DNA from: Amblyornis subalaris
Taxonomy: Eukaryota; Chordata; Aves; Passeriformes; Ptilonorhynchidae
NCBI GenBank assembly: GCA_018881555.1
Contig: JACAXG010000025.1
Coordinates: 3,107,899-3,171,898 of the forward strand
Reading direction: 5' to 3'
Length of the DNA stretch: 64,000 nt
Within the stretch, counting starts at the first letter, position 1. Each line of letters starts with the position of its first letter. The position numbers and the translations under genes are program-made. This document shows positions 1-11,300 of this stretch, piece after piece. The notes beneath the pieces were generated by a model. The model worked only from the letters and a program-made list of their open reading frames with translations, had not been told where the DNA came from and made no database searches.

Positions 1-2819
1 CTACCCCTTGCTTCTGCTGTGCTTATCTGTGGGGACTTGGGGAAGGGGAAACTCAGTTGCAGCAGGGTCATTGGCTGACCAAGCTCTTCCAGAGCAGGGA
101 GTGTGAGAGGGAGATCTGTAACCCCACATCTTACTCTCTGGCTGAGTGGACCCATCCGGATTCAACAGGCTCTCTGTGAGCCACCCCCATGGCACAGGCT
201 GGCCCTGTCAGTGAGCTCACCCTCCCACTTTACTCAGGCGTGGTCTCTGCTGCCCACCACATTTGGGCTGCCTTGTGGTCCTTAGGGAGAGTGGGGTGTG
301 CTGGGATACCCCCACAGCCTGTCCCTCTGCCCATCATCCATGTCCACACAGCATGGGGAAGGCAAGTGGCTCTTCCTGCCCTCCTTCCTCCTCCTTGAAG
401 GGGCTTTGGGGTCAGTGGTGGCTGCATGGCAGGTTCCTGCTGCAGTCCCTGTGGCCATTGGTTGGCTGAGGGTGTTTGAAGTCTGAAGAGAGGTGATGGC
501 ATGCTTGTTCCTCTGGCTGTTTTTGTGGTTGTCAGCACTGTGGTAGCTCTGCTCGGGGTGCCAAGCTGGCTCCAGGGAGAAAGGCAGACTGGCAGCTGGA
601 TGCAGAATTGCTAGATTTGCAGCTGGTTGGAGGATCACTGCAGAGAGATTTTTTTACTGCCGATGAAGGGGGGCAAATCTGGATGGAGAACATTTATGGC
701 CTCGTTTAGTTTTGCTGAGAAAACCAATGCTGATGGAGAACAGGGTGCTGGGGTCAGCATGGAGTCAGCATGGAGGGGTTGTCCGCAAGGTCTGGATATG
801 TGTCTGTTGTAGGGGGAACCCAAGCTGTGACGTCCTGGGATGGTGTGAGAAAATGTGAAAGAGCCAGGCATGTGTCCCCAATGTCCCTGCAACCAGTGGC
901 CCTTGGACCTGCCATGGGCTGGCCCTGACTGCCCCCTCTTTCCACCAGGCCTGGAAGAGAGTGGCCAGGGCCTGGCCAAATCCAACATCTGCAAGAGAGT
1001 TGCTAAATCCCCACCTGAGTCATCGTTCTGGCATAGGGCTCCCCTGCACCTCATCCCCACTCGCAGGGCAGGGCTGGCTGGGGTGGGGACTGGGATGAGC
1101 ATCCCACCCTTCTAGTGAGGGGAGGTCACAGCAGAGCCTGAACCCCATGTAGCAAAGGTCAGGGGGTCCCAGAGCCCCACAAATGGAGCTGGATACTGAT
1201 CCTGCACTTTTCCATGGTGCAGAAAGCCCCTTGATGGGCTCTCTCTCATCTGTCCCCCAGAAGAGTTGGCATCTCATGGGGTACACCTTCCCTAGTGGGG
1301 TCAAATCCTGTCCCACTTATCAGGGGCTGAGGCTGCCCAGGAGGGCAAGCCAGGCTTTTCAGAGGTGGAGAGCCAAATGGGCCAGGCCAGAGCTGTTAAA
1401 TCCATTGCTGGAGCTGCTGGCGGGCTGCTGTTCTCCCCCCGTGGCTGGATCTGTCCATAGGCCAGGCTCGGTGGGGAGGGGGGCCACTGGCTCTCCTCTT
1501 GCCTTCACCAGCTGACTAAAGCTGAAGGAATCTGCTTCCCCTTCCTCGTTCTGCCCCTCTTTGCTGCTCTCTGCTCCATCCACTGCAAGATAAGGGCATA
1601 TTGGGGTGGGCATTTTGGAGGGCAGCAGGGACCTGCCTGGGCTGGATGGGAATTCACAGGGAGTGTCCCCCTTGCTTCTGGTTATTCCCCATGGGTGAAA
1701 TGCTGGAGGATCTACGGGCTTGGCTAGACATTTCAGCTGGAGTGTGGCTGTTCCCAGGGCAGGATCTATCCTCTGACCTGGTTATTTGGGGTTGTCATGT
1801 GGGGTGGTGGTGGGGTTTGTTCCCACTGGGACTGATAAACAGGCAGGGCTGCAATGCAGGGAGAGAGAGACAAGCTGGTGGAAGTTCAGCCCCTTGTCTT
1901 CCCCCTTGAACTGTCATTGAAGTCAAAACTTGTAGCAGTTCATGTGTTTAGGGCTGTGGCTGTCCCTAGGCAGGAGCAGGGAGCTCTNGTGTCTGCCCTC
2001 CCGCAGCCACACAGCTGGGACAAAAAATAAGGCAGAGAAACAAGCAAACTTTGGAGGTTTTTGGAAGGATGCTGGCTTGGCATGTGCTACTATCTGGGAG
2101 CAAATAGGGCTGTGAGTCAGGGGGCTGGCTGGAAACACTGCTCTCATCCCCTGCCGTCATCCCTGGGGGTGTGGGAAATGCACAATTTGGGGGTTTGGAG
2201 CGGAAGGAGCCTCACATTTTGCTGAGTATGTTGGATCAATTGAGGAGTCCTGAGAACGGGTTCAGGCAGGGGCCCGGACACGAAGTGGGCTTGGTGTCAC
2301 CTGGACCAGCAAATCGTCAGCACCATCCCAGCCTGGATTTTGCCCAGGGTGGAGCAGTTTGGTCTCAGATGGCTCTGGGGCGGATGGGATCATGCCNTAC
2401 CTCCTGTCATGGAACAGGGCAGTGCGTGCATCCTGAAAACTGTGCTGGCACGTACACGCTGTGCCGGTGGTGCTGGCCGGGCAGGCAAGGGGGTTGTGAA
2501 AATGGGTCAACAGGGTCGGTGGCTTGTCCATGGCTGGTTCCCACCCCTCTTTAGCTGTGTAGTCATTTAAGATGGAGAAACTCAAGTCTCCAGCAAGACA
2601 TTTGAATTTCCAGACCTCTCTGGGTTTCAGCATCATGTGTGGGTTGGAAGGACATCNCCACCCTGAATGTGTCGCTGCTCTTTGGGGACAGGTGTGACGC
2701 ATGTGCACAGGAGCCGGGCAGGGCTGGGTGTCTCAAATGAGGGGCTCATCCCGCGGGGTGATGCTCAGTGCCTGGTGCGAGGTGGGTAGGCTGTCCAGCT
2801 GTCCAGCTGTCTGTCCTGC
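1..2819 (+). other. TNS1: TNS1 intron (upstream part)
   Basis: This stretch lies 5' of the first recognisable coding exon and has no reading frame resembling tensin on either strand. It is moderately GC-rich, unique-looking sequence with isolated single N bases (for example 1988, 2398 and 2657). I see no CR1 end, tRNA or long simple repeat. I read it as intron because the first coding exon at 6642 begins in mid-codon and so needs an upstream exon outside the window. Two E-box motifs (CAGCTG at 2796-2801 and 2804-2809) sit at its right edge, just before the CpG-rich block. Confidence 0.6.
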
Positions 2820-3464
2820 CTAGGAAACAGTTAACGCGGCGGAGCCCTGCCTGTGGAGGAAGTAGTTAATATTCATAGCTGGAAGCTGTCTGTCTGGCTG
2901 TCCTCCCTCCATGGCTCCCACCCTCTCCGCACCTCACTGAGGTTAACTCGGGCTGGGGCTGGAGCTTGGGCGGCCCCGCCGCCCGCCCCGTGCCGCTCCC
3001 CTTCCCCTCCCGCTCCTCCCTATGGTCCCTGTGTGGTCTGGGGCGGAGGGGAGCACAGCCGCACCTCCTCGCCTCCATCCCATCTCCGGCCTCTGCCACC
3101 TTCGGCTCCTCCATCCTCCCCTCCAGCTCCCTGTGTCCTGGGGTTCCCTGTATCCCACCCCTTCCGGCGCCCCGCCGCCGTCGGGGTGCCCCTCTCGCGG
3201 CCCCGCGGGACACGGCGCTGGGAAGGGAATAGCTCCCTCCGCGAGAGGGAAAGCAAAGCCAAACGGACAAACGCCAACCCAAGCCAGCTCCGGGCCGTCG
3301 GCTCCTGTCCTGGACGGACACACGGAGCTGGCTGCGGACGCCGTTCGAGCTGCCACCGCACCAGGTGCCCCTGGAAGGCTGTGGTGCTGGAAGGGGTGAA
3401 GGAAAGGGTTTTTGCTGCCTGCTCCTTCCCTTCGCCTGAGGTCTTTTCTTCCCCACCCCTTTTG
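2820..3464 (+). promoter_or_regulatory. TNS1: CpG island, candidate internal TNS1 promoter and non-coding first exon
   Basis: The sequence changes sharply here to dense CpG (for example around 2833-2840, 2970-3000, 3165-3215 and 3295-3360), while the flanks are CpG-poor. It ends in a consensus splice donor (TTTG|GTAAGT, GT at 3465-3466). A transcript starting in this block could splice to the acceptor before 6642. In the frame needed for that junction I see a stop at 3230-3232 and no ATG afterwards, so such an exon would be 5' UTR only. Translation would then begin at an internal Met of the long exon or further on. CpG islands commonly mark vertebrate promoters. The promoter role here is inferred and there is no transcript evidence. 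Confidence 0.45.
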
Positions 3465-6400
3465 GTAAGTTCTGACTTTGCTTTTCTTTGGGCTGGGGGC
3501 TGGGTGGAGAATTCTGGGCCGTGGTGACCCACGGCTCAGGGGCTGGGATTGCTCCTTGCCATCATATCTGGACACAGGATGAAACTAGAGATGAGGAGGC
3601 TAAACTCTTCCCTGTGGGACTCAGCTCACGTCCTACATCGTGCTAAGGGTCCCTGGACCTCCGGGATCTTCCCTGTGGGCTGATGCTCTAGAGATGCCCT
3701 CGGGCCAGGGCTCTGGGTGGTGGGGAGGGGAAGCAGCAGGTGGGATGCTACTAGGGGCAGGACGGGGGAGACNGGGTGGTGCCTCAGCCTTATCCTCTGC
3801 AGCGGTGCAGAGCCTTGGGCAGGATTTGTGCTGGTGCACAATGCTGTGTGGGGCACCCCACTGTGCGTGAGGCAGATGGCTGGGATTTTGGGGATGCGAG
3901 CCGACCCCCTTCGTGTTGTCATGCTTGTCCTGGACCAGTTTTTTTGCTGGGTGTAGCCGTAGGGTGCTGGAGAGGAAGAGGACCGAGCGTTTCCCTGCTG
4001 GGGCAGCGAGCCTGGCAGCAGGGCTGGGGCCAGGCTGGGCTCAGTGCTTCTCGCAGCTGCCTCCATATAGCCAGAGCAGATAGAGCCAGAGCAGAGCTGC
4101 GCCCAGGGCTGAGCCAGGGCAAACCCAGCCCACGATGGGATGGCACAGCCTGTCAGGCGGGAGCTGCTCCGACCTTCAGGGATGAAATCTGACCTTGCTG
4201 GGAGCTGCAAATGGGGTCCTGAGAGCCTGCTGCTTTGAGGGTGGCTGCTTTGACTGAAGCATTCTGTCCCCTTATCCCTTAGTCTTTATTTTATTTTATT
4301 CAGCTTCTGAGGTGACAAGCAATAGATAGTCATATGAGCAATAGTGTGGCCCAGGGGTAGTGGAGGGGGCTTGGGAGTGCCAGTGAACAGCAGGATTTGT
4401 CTCATGGCATCAGAGCCTAGTGGGTATATGGGGTTGAGGACAGGATGAACAGTCAGGTATGGGGCAGAGCAGCCATAGGATGAAGGCTTGGCTGATGGCT
4501 GAGAAGTCACAGCCTGTTCCTTGTTTACTACCTCGGTACTGTTCTTGGGGGGTGGCCACAAGACCCCCCATGTCCCTGCCTGGCCAGAGGGTCTGGGGAA
4601 GGCGGGACGGAGCACTTAGGGCTTTCTGGCTCTGCCATGAAATGGGATGATGCTCTGCATCGTCCCCCATCTGACCCATCTTGGAGACATTTCTTCCAGC
4701 TGTGGGGCAGTGCCCAGCCCAAAGAGTAATTAAACCCTTTCCTGTCTATTTTCTTCCTTGGTACCACGTGCTTACATCTATATTTATTTATTCCCTTTTC
4801 CTTTCTATTCCTCTGCCCTATGTATCCCAGCCCCTATCCTGGCTTTTGCCCTATTTCCTGAGACCGGCCAGCACCCATCGCTGCCATCAGACAGGAGGGC
4901 TGCACCTTTTCCCTCATGTCCANGCAATGTCTCAGCCTGTCCAGAGTTGACACTGCCCCTGGACATGCTGCTTTTTNCTTTCTCCCTTCATGGAAAGTGT
5001 TTCCCTCCCTCTCTTCTCGTTTTCCCCAGTATGGGACATGTTGTGGAGTCAATTGCTTCTGGTCCCTGTCTCTACTTGCTGGATGAAGGAGCTCTGAGTC
5101 TCTGGGAGAAATTCTTACCCTTTCCCATACCTAGTGCCTAGAGAGGATCTCGCTGCATGGTCCTGGGACATCTTCAAGCCAANGGAAGGCTTTGGGGCTC
5201 AGCTGCCTCCTTGGGATACTGCCAGTGGGGATTCAGGAGTGGAAAATCAGCCACAAGGAGAGGGCCCTGACTTGGTAGGACTTGTGCTCGGTGTTATTGC
5301 CACCTCTGCTCTATGGTAAGNGGGGTTGTTGGCATGGGAGCTGCCAGAGTGCGGGTGCGGCGGCGTGGGACTGGTTAAGCCGTCCCGGCTCGGAAGTGTT
5401 TTGCTTGCAGATAGGACTGCTCTGATTTCACACTATCGTGTTAGGGCCGTCTTCCGTCCCTGAGTCAGCCACCTGGCCCTCCGCCAGGGAAGAGTCATTT
5501 TTTCCTCCAAAAGAAAGTGTTTAACACTGCTCGCGGGACCTTCCAGGAAACCTCGTCAGGGAGCTGGAAAAACAAGAGTCTGCAGCCTGGTCGGTGCTGC
5601 GCTTGCTCTGGCGGAGGGGATGCAGCTTGGAGAATATTCCCATTGCTCTCTGTGGCCGAGGTCCCTCTGTGTCCCCAAAATCTTTATGCCCCACTTGGAA
5701 AGGTTTAAAGGGTGCAGCTGGTTGTGTTGTTGGGGCTGCCGGGGGTGATGGGAGCTGGGGGGCTCAGAACTGGAGTGCAGGATTGCTGCTGGTGATGCTG
5801 CCGTGCCCTGGCTGCCCCCCCAGCCTTTTGGGGCTGTGGAGCAGAGCCAGCTGCCCACAATGGACTTGAATCATGGCATCAGGCCCTTCCCAGGGAGGAG
5901 ATGCTGCGTGTTCAGGGTTTGGCAGAGGCACTGCCTATGCGGGAGCTTTGGGGCAGACTGACCTGGCCTGAGAGAGGGAAGGGGAACAGAAAGGATGGGA
6001 GCCTGTCTGTAGCCAAGGAAGAAAAAGTCAAGGATGTCTGTCTGGCTGGATCCGTGCATCANCTGGGAGGAGAGTGGGCAGGGGAAGGGAAAGTGAGTCT
6101 GTGGTTCATCTGTCCTTCACCCGTGGGCTGAGTACATCCATCCAGCTGGAGACACAAAGAGCTACGAGGCCAGATCTTGATTGCCTCTGCCTGTCCTCCT
6201 ATGGCCCGTGGTGCATCTCCTCCACCTTCTCTGTTTGCCTTTCTGGTGCCACATGGCTCTTTGGGGCTGGCTCAGCCCTGCAGAGAAGCGATGGCAGACT
6301 GCGTGGGTAGCCCTGGCCCTTGCCATCCGTGGAGGAGAATTGCCAGGAATGATGCCTGGAAACAGGGCACAGGATATTTCGTGGATCCCAGTGAAGCAGG

Positions 6401-6641
6401 CAGTTCTTGTGTGCGAACTGGGGGGCTGTGGGAACATGGGGATGGGGGGGGGGTCTGGCTCCGATGTCTCTGCATGGTGGCGCCGGTGGGATTGTGGAGG
6501 GTGCCGAGGAGACGGATATGCTGGTCGTTAAGCGTTCTGGCACACAGAAGAAATCGAAATCACCGGCTAATGGGACCCATTAGCTCCGTGCAGAGAGCCA
6601 GCAATTGATCTGGGGTCTCGTGTTCGTTTCTCCCCTTGCAG
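3465..6641 (+). other. TNS1: TNS1 intron before the long exon
   Basis: No coding exon is recognisable. The acceptor of the next exon is the pyrimidine-rich tract ending CCCCTTGCAG at 6641. Notable items are an AP-1 type TGAGTCA at 5461-5467 inside a locally GC-rich stretch (about 5345-5560), a run of ten G at 6444-6453, and a near-perfect palindrome at 6567-6583 about 60 bases before the acceptor. Open frames in this interval (for example around 5134-5319) do not resemble any family I know. Confidence 0.6.
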
Positions 6642-8342
6642 AGGTTGGGCACACGCAAGGGCCCCTGGATGGGAGCCTCTACGCTAAAGTGAAGAAGAAA
6701 GACTCCCTCCACGGCAGCACCGGTGCCGTCAACGCTGCCCGACTCCCGCTCTCGGCGGCGCCCAACCACGTCGAGCACACACTCTCAGTGAGCAGCGACT
6801 CGGGCAACTCCACCGCCTCCACCAAGACCGACCGGACCGATGAGCCGGGGGTGACCGGGGTGCCCAGTGGCCAGGCGGTGCTGAGCCCCGAGGAGAAGCA
6901 GGAGCTGGATCGTCTCCTTGTCGGCTTTGGCTTGGAGAGTGCACCGCCCATGCACAACCACGTGCCCGGCCCTGTGCCGGCACGCCTGCCCACCATGCCG
7001 GGCCGCCACGTGGTGCCGGCTCAGGTGCATGTCAATGGGAATGCCGCNGCACTGGTGGCTGAGCGGGAGACGGATATCTTGGATGATGAGCTGCCCAACC
7101 AGGATGGGCACAGCGTGGGCAGCCTGGGCACACTCTCCTCCTTAGATGGCACCACCACTGCCAGTGAGACCGGCTACCAGGAGGCACCCCGGGTGGGCAG
7201 CCTGTCCTCCCTGCCCAATGGCCCCTCGAGCTGCAATGGGGCTGAGAAGCTGCTGAAGGAGGGGCTGTACGATGGTGAGCCGCTCTCCAATGGTGGCTAC
7301 CCTTACAACAACCAGAACGCCCTGATGGGCCACCACCTCCGCGACCCGCTGCCTTCTTTGCGGCCCTCGGCATCCACTCAGGAGCACCTGGCTGGCTACC
7401 CACAGCGCCTGCCGGGCTCCCACAACCCGGGCTGGCTCCAGCCTCAGCCGCTGCCCAGCTCCCAGCCCTACCTGTATGCCTACGACCACCCCGGAACCTA
7501 CCGCTCCCGGTCCTTCCCGACGGTGGACGCTGCCAAGTACGATGTGAACCCAGCGCTGCCCCAGGCCCCGGCTCGCAGCACCAGCAGCCGGGAGGCCGTG
7601 CAGAGGGGCTTGAATTCCTGGCAACAGCAAGGAGGAAGTCGGCCACCTTCTCGGCTGCAAGAGGGCGGCATGGAGAGCCACAGCCCCAGCATCTCCAGCT
7701 GCAGCCCCCAGCCCAGCCCGCTGCAGACGGTGCCCCCGCACAGCCACAGCATGCCTGAATTCCCCCGGGCGCCCTCTCGCCGGGAGATTGAGCAGTCCAT
7801 CGAAGCCCTGGATGTCCTCATGCTGGACCTCGCACCTGCCGTCCACAAGTCGCAGAGCGTGCCTGCCACCTCCCGTCAGGACAAGCCAGCCGGACCCCTG
7901 CCCTCCTCCCTTTCGACCCAGCCCATTGCTGGTCTCTACACCCGGCCAACTCCACGGGTGGCCCAGCCGAGGTCGTTCGGCACATCCGTGAGCCCTGTGG
8001 TCTCTGAGCCCGGGGGCAAAGCCTATTCTCCTGGAGAGCTGGACTATGGGGTGCATGAATATCGGGAAACCTATTCACCCTACAGCTACCAGCTGGCACC
8101 GCTGCCGGAGCCAAGGAGCTACAGCCATGCCCCGGCCGGAGCACAGATGGGCACTGTCCCACTTGGCACCTCATGCTACAGCCCTGTGGGGTCTCAGCAG
8201 CAGCTCACCTCCTCCCCACCTTCCCCCACCGTCCCAGCACAAACCCAGATGCCCCTCAAGGGACCGGAGAGCTATGAAGACCTGTCGAGGTCGGCAGAAG
8301 AGCCCTTGAATCTGGAGGGCCTGGTGGCCCACAGGGTGGCAG
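6642..8342 (+). CDS. TNS1: TNS1 long disordered exon (residues 1-567)
   Basis: This is the largest exon in the window. It enters with two bases of a split Glu codon and leaves with one base of a Gly codon. It opens [20 protein letters not shown] and continues with [37 protein letters not shown] and [13 protein letters not shown], all tensin-1 hallmarks. Near its 3' end lies an amphipathic helix followed by many Tyr/Pro/Ser motifs, then [16 protein letters not shown] at the donor. The region is expected to be disordered, a phosphorylation and partner-binding platform. The apparent frame extension upstream (6605-6641) is intron reading through the acceptor. The N at 7048 lies at a fourfold-degenerate Ala position. 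GC-rich third positions leave long meaningless antisense frames. Confidence 0.95.
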
Positions 8343-11300
8343 GTAGGATTCTTTGATTCCTTGGGGGAATGGGGAGGATCGCATGTCCCGAGGTGCTGGA
8401 GCCCACAGGGATAGCATGCATGGTGGAGCTGGGGATGAATGATGTGGCGACTTTTTGTCCATGCCGGATCTGGGCTTGGGACTGACCCACCTGCCATGGA
8501 GACATGCAGGGTAGGGGAGCAGCCTGTGCTGCTCTTCTTTGCTGAGATCCTCCTTTGCAGCTTGCAGTCTGCAGCAGCATTGCCCAGAAGTGGGAAGGGG
8601 TGGCTGAGGATGTCAGATCCCCCCATCCTCACACCTTTAGGGTACAGGGCTGGTGGCAGGGCCAGTCACTGGGTCTTAGGGGGATTTCTTTCTTTTGGGG
8701 AGAATATGGAGAGTTTGGGAAAGTGTTTTCATGTCTGGCTGAGGTTGTCCTGCCTAGACCCTCCTTGGACATGATGCTTTCCCTGCCTGGAGCATGCTCT
8801 GGTGTAAAGTCCCAGCAGAGAACTTGCCTTGTGTTTGATGTAGCTGGGCTCATCCCTGATTTCAGTCTCTGCTTTCCCCCCTGGAGCGCTGGGTTCAGTA
8901 CTCAGGCCTCCTCCCAGCAGCTGCAGTGCTGCTGGAGTGAGGACTAGGCTGTTGTCTGTCAGCTGTAATTCTGCCCCAGTGTCCCAGTCAGCTTGGCCCA
9001 GGTGGTTTGAAGCTGGACCTAGCTGTGGGGCGGTGGTCAGGGTCTGGGAAGACCTTTCCCAGCCATGCCAGAGGGGTTTGGTGCTTGGCTGGGTGCAGTG
9101 CCGAGTGTCGGTGCCATGGCTGGCTGAAGGCATTAGCTCCATGCTGTGGAGGGGAAGCTGCATCCTCTGATCCCCTGCCCTCCTGCAGCTCCAGCTCAGG
9201 GGCTTTGGGGACACAAGAGCATCTCAGCCCCCTGGGAAGAAGGTGCCGTGGCGTTGTGGCAGCTTGGTGCCTTCCCTCCCCACTGCTTCAGCTGCAGTTG
9301 TTCAATTGTGGAGCGACATTTGGGAAGGGTTTGGGGCTGTGGGCCAGCTTGTGATGCTGGGGCTTGGCAGCTCCGTCCCTTCCAACTCTGTGCTCAGTCC
9401 AGAAACTCGCCCGGCATTAGAGGGAGGGGGAAAATGCTTGGCTGGAAAAATCCAACAGCACCAACCTCCCAGGAGTGGGGACTGAGTCACAGGGTGGGGG
9501 GCAAGAGGGGTGCCAGTGGCAGGGGAGGGATGGGAATGCAGAGGGTCGCAGAGGTGTTGGAGGAAGTTTGCATCCGTCTGAACCCCACCTCAGTGATCGA
9601 GACCAGATTCACAAAGGGTCATGGGGCTTTTGCAAAGAATTTAAACAAACCTAAGGACACATGGATGCCCAAACCGCACTGTATGTCTGGACTTAATATT
9701 ATAAGGAGCACATGCCTGCCCTCCCCCGTCGTCCCATATGGAGTATAAAAAATGGGCTGGAAAAGAGGACAGTTCTAAGGAGAGGAGGAAGAGTATTTGC
9801 AGTGTGTATGAAATGGATTTTTGATGGTGTCTACCAGAAAAATCCATCCCCCCAATCCTGGGGTCAGGTCCTCAGGCCTGGACTGGGGTAACTGTCATCC
9901 CCCTGCAGCCACTGGGTTTCTGGGGGAGGAGAGAGGCATCTGGGGGATGGTCCCCAGCCTGTGGCCACCTGTCTCCACTGGAGCTGGGCCGTCTGTGCTG
10001 AGGTGGGGACAGCGCAGGCGGGTGGCCTGACCTCTGGCGGGAACGAGGTGTCCCGAAGCCAACATTGGGAGGGGACGGCCGATGGGGACACTGGGGCATG
10101 GACATGTTTGTTTACATTCTCTGCTGCTATAAATTGCCTGCATGTCCTGGCACAGAGACGAGGAGCATCTCACACCTCCTCTGTTCTTGGTGGGGGAACG
10201 CTCCCATTCCTGCTTCCCGCTGATGATGGAGGGGAAGAGATGGCACAGGGAAGTGCTGGCATGCCCAGCACCTCCCCACAGAGTGAAGGTGATCCTGTCG
10301 TCCTAGAAGTCCCTCTCATCTCTCACTAAGGCATCTGGGGTCTTCCCTTCTTGTCCCACCCCTGAGCATTCTGTGATGGAAGGGACCTGCACAGTGCTGT
10401 CCCTGAGGGGATGGTGATGGGGCATTTGTGGTGGTGTGCAAGGCCATGTATGGCTGGGAGCCACCACGGATTTCCCACATGGATTTATGTGGTGCATGGA
10501 GCCAGGCAAGATGGAGAAGCAGCTCCAAGCAGAGACTGAGCTCCCTCAGACTCCAAGTGACCCCAGACTCATCTGTTGGAGCCCAACTAATATTTTCTCT
10601 TCTTTTCTCTCTCTCTCTCCCTATCGTGTCTTGTGACATTTGTCCTGTCTGCCCCTTCCTCTCCCTGTGGGGGACTGTGGCTGTCCTCTGTGACCTCCCA
10701 CCCTCCTTGCATTCCCTGTCCTGGTATGCTGGCAGAGTACAACGCCAAGCTCAGGGAACTCAACAAGAGCACCAAAGTCCCCCGTCCTCCTCTGAACCAG
10801 CAACGGTCCTNCTCCGGTTCGTTCATTCCATCTCCTTCCTTTCCCCTCCTTCCTTGTTCTGCAACCTTCCCCATCTATCCTTCTCCTTCCCTCTCCTGTA
10901 TTCTTCCTTCTCATCCTTCCTTCCTTTTCCCATCTTCTCTCTCCTTCCCCCTCATCCCTCCTTCTCTCTCATCCTTCCTTCCTCCTCTATCACTGCATGC
11001 TGAGTGCTCTGTGTGGTGCATGGATGTGGGATGGAGGGAGGCTCAGGAGGCCATCCCCATGCAGGATTGATCCCTTTTCTCAGCAGAATGATGGTCAGGG
11101 CTCCCTTGAGCTCCTCCATTGATGGGGGAGCCGCTGGCCCCAGGTACAGACTCCCCTGCCCACGCTTGGTTTTGCATCTCCTCCAAGCCTGGCACTGCTC
11201 ACTAGTGGGGTTTTCATTGCTGGGCCAGATCTGGACCCTTGCTCCAGTCCCTCTAAGCTTTGCCCTGACCANGGCTCACCCCATGGGGAAGCAAAGACTG

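Noticed and set aside
2853..3575. Several 100-220 codon frames on both strands in the CpG-rich block
   Set aside because: They are low-complexity Pro/Ser/Arg products of GC-rich DNA with no domain. None is in frame with the donor at 3465 and an ATG.
5134..5319. Possible exon between CCTAG and ATG|GTAAG
   Set aside because: It has no similarity to tensin, a poor acceptor tract and an N within the donor.
6605..6641. N-terminal extension of the long-exon frame, apparently starting before 6642
   Set aside because: It is intron read through the pyrimidine tract and AG acceptor. The tensin similarity begins exactly at 6642.
7142..8056. 304-codon open frame on the minus strand
   Set aside because: It is antisense to the long TNS1 exon. 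The sense frame is clearly tensin, and GC-rich third positions leave antisense frames open by chance.
9715..9755. CCCATATGG and TATAAAAAAT as SRF or MEF2 sites
   Set aside because: Neither meets the consensus. The CArG box needs six A/T bases between CC and GG, and the MEF2 end is wrong.
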